Source: Pseudodesulfovibrio tunisiensis
GTDB lineage: Bacteria; Desulfobacterota; Desulfovibrionia; Desulfovibrionales; Desulfovibrionaceae
DNA: 64,000 bases
NCBI RefSeq assembly: GCF_022809775.1
Contig: NZ_CP094380.1
Location: forward strand, 1,785,001 to 1,849,000
Direction: 5' to 3'
The notes below the pieces were generated by a model. The model saw only the letters and a program-made list of their open reading frames with translations. It did no database searches and was not told the origin of the DNA. The translations under genes were made by a program, and so were the position numbers. The first letter of the stretch is position 1; each line of letters starts with the position of its first letter. Shown one piece after another: positions 61,691-64,000 of the stretch.

Positions 61691-62296
61691 TCACACGGCC
61701 TCGCGCCATGCGCAGGCACCCATGTCGCGAACAATGCGACTCCATTGCGCATCTGCGGAAAGGTCGCCGGGCGCGTCCATGCCCCGCACCTCGACATGCT
61801 CGCCCTGAACGAGATTGAAATTCCGGGCAAAGTACTTGAGGGTCAGTTGCGAGCCCTCGAACAGCCGTTCCCCCACGGGACGCCCAGCCACAAGCACGGT
61901 ATGCGCCTTGCGCGCAGGCAGGTCAGCAATCCACGGTTCCCTGTTCATGCGCGCGCCCCAGAACTGCTGGGAACGGTCGATCCACGTCTTGAACCGTGAA
62001 GGCAGATGATAGAAATAGATGGGCGACACAAAAAACACGGTGGCCGCATGAAACAGCGGTTCGAAGAGTTCCGCGGCCTGATCCTCGGCAGCCAGAACGC
62101 ATCGCGAATCCAGCTCCCGGCCCACGGCTTTGTCGCAGAATCCGCAGGCCTTGCAGGGAAGCACCTCGTACGCGCGGACATGCAGAATCCGCGCGCTGCC
62201 GCCTGCGCTGCGCACGCCCTCGGCAACCAGTTCGGCAGCCATGTCGCTGTTGCCGCCCTTTCTGTGGCTGCCCGCGTAGATCACGGCTTCAGGCAT
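61691..62296 (-). CDS. Flavodoxin-fold NAD(P)H-dependent FMN reductase
   Basis: The 201-aa protein begins VIYAGSHRKGGNSDMAAELV with the FMN phosphate loop (S-x-R-x-G-N-S), has YEVLPCKACGFCDKAVGREL with two close cysteines and VFFVSPIYFYHLPSRFKTWI, typical of multimeric flavodoxin/WrbA-like reductases in anaerobes. It may reduce quinones, iron or disulfides. The ATG overlaps the preceding selenoprotein-candidate stop by 8 bases, so the two are translationally coupled. Confidence 0.9.
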   Translation of the reverse strand: MPEAVIYAGSHRKGGNSDMAAELVAEGVRSAGGSARILHVRAYEVLPCKACGFCDKAVGRELDSRCVLAAEDQAAELFEPLFHAATVFFVSPIYFYHLPSRFKTWIDRSQQFWGARMNREPWIADLPARKAHTVLVAGRPVGERLFEGSQLTLKYFARNFNLVQGEHVEVRGMDAPGDLSADAQWSRIVRDMGACAWREAV

Positions 62297-62540
62297 CGGA
62301 ATCCTCCCGGGAATACACGGGCTCGCGCCGGGTCAGACGCACGCGCACATATCCGTCCAGTTCCTCGGATGCCATGTCCCACTCGGGGTACATGTCCAGG
62401 GCGTGACGTATCTGGTCCACGCCCGAAGGCTGCACCAGAGCCTGAACCTCGTCGGTCCGGCCAAGACGGAGGTACCAACCTACCTCCAGACTGATGCCTC
62501 AACATTTGTCGCGCACGTCGACCAGAATGGGGTCCGCCAT
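62289..62540 (-). CDS. Candidate selenoprotein, 83 aa, with Cys-Sec motif
   Basis: From ATG 62540 (AGGAGT six bases upstream) the frame reads MADPILVDVRDKC, then TGA at 62499-62501, then GISLEVGWYLRLGRTDEVQA to VYSREDSDA and TGA at 62289-62291. After the first TGA there are 69 open codons with the GC-rich codon use of the neighbours, and the frame ends inside the next gene's start, as operon genes do. If TGA encodes selenocysteine the protein has a Cys-Sec redox pair at residues 13-14. A SECIS-like hairpin lies at 62468-62487. No family recognised. It sits between an MBL hydrolase and a flavodoxin-like reductase. Alternatives are a pseudogene or a 13-residue peptide. Confidence 0.7.
62468..62487 (-). 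promoter_or_regulatory. SECIS-like hairpin
   Basis: On the minus strand, 11 bases after the in-frame TGA, GGAGGTA-GGTTGG-TACCTCC forms a perfect 7-bp stem with a six-base loop that starts with G. The loop begins 18 bases after the TGA, inside the range known for bacterial SECIS elements. Confidence 0.7.
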
Positions 62541-62550
62541 GCCAGCACTC

Positions 62551-63171
62551 CTAGAATCCGGTAAAAAAGGGATTGTGATTCATCTCGTCGCCGGCCGTGG
62601 TCTCGGGGCCATGCCCGGAATACAGCACGGTTTCGGGCGGCAGGGTGAAGATATGCCTGCGCACGGACTCCTTGAGCCTGTCCAGATCACCGCCTGCAAA
62701 ATCCGTCCGTCCGATGGAACGGTAGAAGATCAGATCGCCCACGAACGCAACCCCGGCCTCGGGAAAATGAAAGGTCAGGCTGCCTGCGGAATGTCCCGGC
62801 GTGGCAAAAACCGTGCATCCGGCACCGGCAAAGGTGAATTCGCCCGGCTCGATGGCCTGAAACGCATACTCCGGCACCGTGGGAAGCCCCATGACGCCGC
62901 CTCGGCCCAGACCGTCCTCCAGCAGATACGCATCCTCGCCCGAGGCAAGGATCGGCGCGCCCGTGGCCTCGGCCAGAGCCTTGTTGCCGTAGGTATGATC
63001 GAAGTGCAGATGCGTGTTCAGAATGTGCGTCACGGTCAGGCCATGTTTCTCCACATGCGCCAGCACCGGGGCCGGGTCTCCGCCCGGGTCCACCACAACG
63101 GCCTCGGTTCCGTTGGCCAGCACATAGCAGTTGGTCTCCAGCGGTCCCAGTGGGAACAGGGATATCTCCAT
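62551..63171 (-). CDS. Metallo-beta-lactamase-fold hydrolase (glyoxalase II type)
   Basis: The 206-aa protein has the metal motif HILNTHLHFDHTYGNKALA (H-x-H-x-DH), then FATPGHSAGSLTFHF and FVGDLIFYRSIGRTDFAGGD, VLYSGHGPET, matching single-domain hydroxyacylglutathione-hydrolase-like or persulfide-dioxygenase-like enzymes. Its start overlaps the nitroreductase stop by one base. The 10-base gap to the next start shows it is co-transcribed with the selenoprotein candidate. Confidence 0.92.
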   Translation of the reverse strand: MEISLFPLGPLETNCYVLANGTEAVVVDPGGDPAPVLAHVEKHGLTVTHILNTHLHFDHTYGNKALAEATGAPILASGEDAYLLEDGLGRGGVMGLPTVPEYAFQAIEPGEFTFAGAGCTVFATPGHSAGSLTFHFPEAGVAFVGDLIFYRSIGRTDFAGGDLDRLKESVRRHIFTLPPETVLYSGHGPETTAGDEMNHNPFFTGF

Positions 63172-63689
63172 CAGAATTCCTCCAGAAGCAGTTCGGCCAG
63201 ATTCTTGCGCGAGGATGCGCCCGCAGTTGCGGGGTGACCAAGCGCGATCACGGCCTGTAGCTCGTATTCGTCGGGGGAAAGGGAAAGCGCGGACAGGGCC
63301 GCGTCCTGATCATTGATGATCTGGCCGAGCCAGACTGCGCCCAGCCCGAGGGCATGGGCGGCCAGCAGCATGTTCTGCACGCAGGCCCCGGCCCCCTGAT
63401 GATCCTTCATGGGGCTGTACATGGCGGAACGTTCCAGCAGCACGGCGATGAGCGCGCCCGCAGTACGCACGATGTGCGCGTATCTGGTGCACGCCTCCAG
63501 CCTTTCGCGCCGGGGATCATCCGGCAGAATGACCAGAAAGCGCCACGGCTGGTTGTTCAGCCCGCTCGGGGCCCAGCGCCCGGCATCCAGAATCGTGAGC
63601 AGATTCTCACGGGAAACCGGGGCGTCCGTATACTTGCGAATGCTCCTGCGCTCCAGAATGGCCTGGAGAACGGAATCAGTGCCTTGCAT
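63171..63689 (-). CDS. Nitroreductase-family protein
   Basis: The 172-aa FMN enzyme begins VLQAILERRSIRKYTDAPVS, has APSGLNNQPWRFLVI (FMN site), GAGACVQNMLLAAHALGLGA and VIALGHPATAG. It reduces nitro groups or other electrophiles with NAD(P)H. It is the first gene of the leftward operon nitroreductase - MBL - selenoprotein candidate - reductase - comF and is divergent from the sigma factor gene. Confidence 0.94.
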   Translation of the reverse strand: MQGTDSVLQAILERRSIRKYTDAPVSRENLLTILDAGRWAPSGLNNQPWRFLVILPDDPRRERLEACTRYAHIVRTAGALIAVLLERSAMYSPMKDHQGAGACVQNMLLAAHALGLGAVWLGQIINDQDAALSALSLSPDEYELQAVIALGHPATAGASSRKNLAELLLEEF

Positions 63690-63844
63690 GTCGTGTCTCC
63701 GGGTTGGAATATGATCCCGTTTCTAGCCCAGCCCGGGCCCGGGGGCAAGGTCTGCCGATTCATTCGTGACCCTTTTGCGGTCCGGGGCGTATATGGTACA
63801 TGCAGATGAGCCGTGCCCGCCAAGTGCGGGACTTGGGAAATCCT

Positions 63845-64000
63845 ATGGAAGAAAGCCGGGAAGCGGAAGCCATACGAGACGTGCTCCGGGGGAATCCCCG
63901 GGCATTCGAGATGCTGGTGCGCAAATACGAGCGCCCGGTGTACAATCTCATGCTCCGCACCGTGGGCAACGAGGGACATGCAGCCGACCTCGCCCAGGAG
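63845..64000 (+). CDS. Sigma-70-family RNA polymerase sigma factor (ECF-like), N-terminal fragment
   Basis: Cut by the right edge after 52 codons. EAIRDVLRGNPRAFEMLVRK, then YERPVYNLMLRTVGNEGHAA and DLAQE match the start of region 2 of ECF-type sigma factors. ATG 63845 is chosen; in-frame ATGs at 63800 and 63806 would extend it by 15 or 13 residues. Confidence 0.85.
   Translation, partial: MEESREAEAIRDVLRGNPRAFEMLVRKYERPVYNLMLRTVGNEGHAADLAQE

Overview
The window is 64 kb of GC-rich bacterial chromosome. It most likely comes from a Desulfovibrionaceae-type sulfate reducer (Desulfobacterota, Desulfovibrio/Pseudodesulfovibrio relatives). This is inferred from the gene set, not from a marker-gene tree. 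The main pointers are an integrase-like plus TOBE-domain regulator next to molybdate/tungstate transport genes (the TunR arrangement of sulfate reducers), a bacteriohemerythrin, two small flavin/Fe-S proteins, a likely selenoprotein, and a low density of mobile genes in an otherwise compact chromosome.

Layout. 1-2630: biotin genes, with bioA running off the left edge on the minus strand and bioF, an alpha/beta hydrolase and bioC on the plus strand. 2650-3485: an AT-rich insert with one GrlR-like gene. 3486-9700: metabolic and accessory genes (LOG-family hydrolase, threonine aldolase, GDSL esterase, flavin-binding protein, two paired glycosyltransferase-like genes, NhaA, a PH-domain protein). 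9723-12353: groES-groEL and a bacteriohemerythrin. 12620-15960: a sialidase-like protein behind a perfect hairpin, a dienelactone-hydrolase-like protein and small regulators. 15942-16545: a non-coding element framed by direct and inverted repeats. 16577-24204: LysR regulator, TPR protein, Mut7-C protein, Ste24-type protease, three tandem cyclic-nucleotide-binding proteins and phosphoglucomutase. 24275-29003: rhodanese-YceI fusion, solute-binding protein, UPF0489 protein, NhaC. 29283-30005: an AT-rich orphan gene and 118-bp tandem repeats. 30021-35460: tunR, modABC, a second modA-modB pair and a DUF364 protein. 35550-43672: lipoate ligase, Fe-S/flavin protein, AraC regulator, RecN, a lyase-like protein, and two peptide-type ABC permeases. 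43834-47585: tRNA-Ala(GGC) followed by a stepwise island whose segments each end in a copy of the tRNA 3' end or its terminator. The island carries a toxin-antitoxin pair, small unknown genes (one broken at a run of eight G) and purT. 47706-57133: carbonic-anhydrase-like protein, TyrP and MarC transporters, two solute-binding proteins, thioesterase, HD-GYP protein, MFS exporter, phosphodiesterase. 57258-60297: proB, obgE, rpmA, rplU, a conserved block read right to left. 60543-64000: a lipoprotein, then a minus-strand operon nitroreductase - MBL hydrolase - small selenoprotein candidate - flavodoxin-like reductase - comF, and the start of a sigma-70-family factor at the right edge.

The strongest new observation is at 62289-62540. 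An 83-residue gene with a good ribosome binding site is interrupted only by one in-frame TGA directly after a cysteine codon (a Cys-Sec pair). Eleven bases after the TGA there is a 7-bp hairpin with a GGTTGG loop, which fits a bacterial SECIS element. The next most interesting features are the layered tRNA-Ala island, the perfect 14-bp hairpin that covers the ribosome binding site of the sialidase-like gene, and the two-permease, two-binding-protein, one-ATPase molybdate/tungstate locus.

All calls come from reading the sequence. No database search was run.
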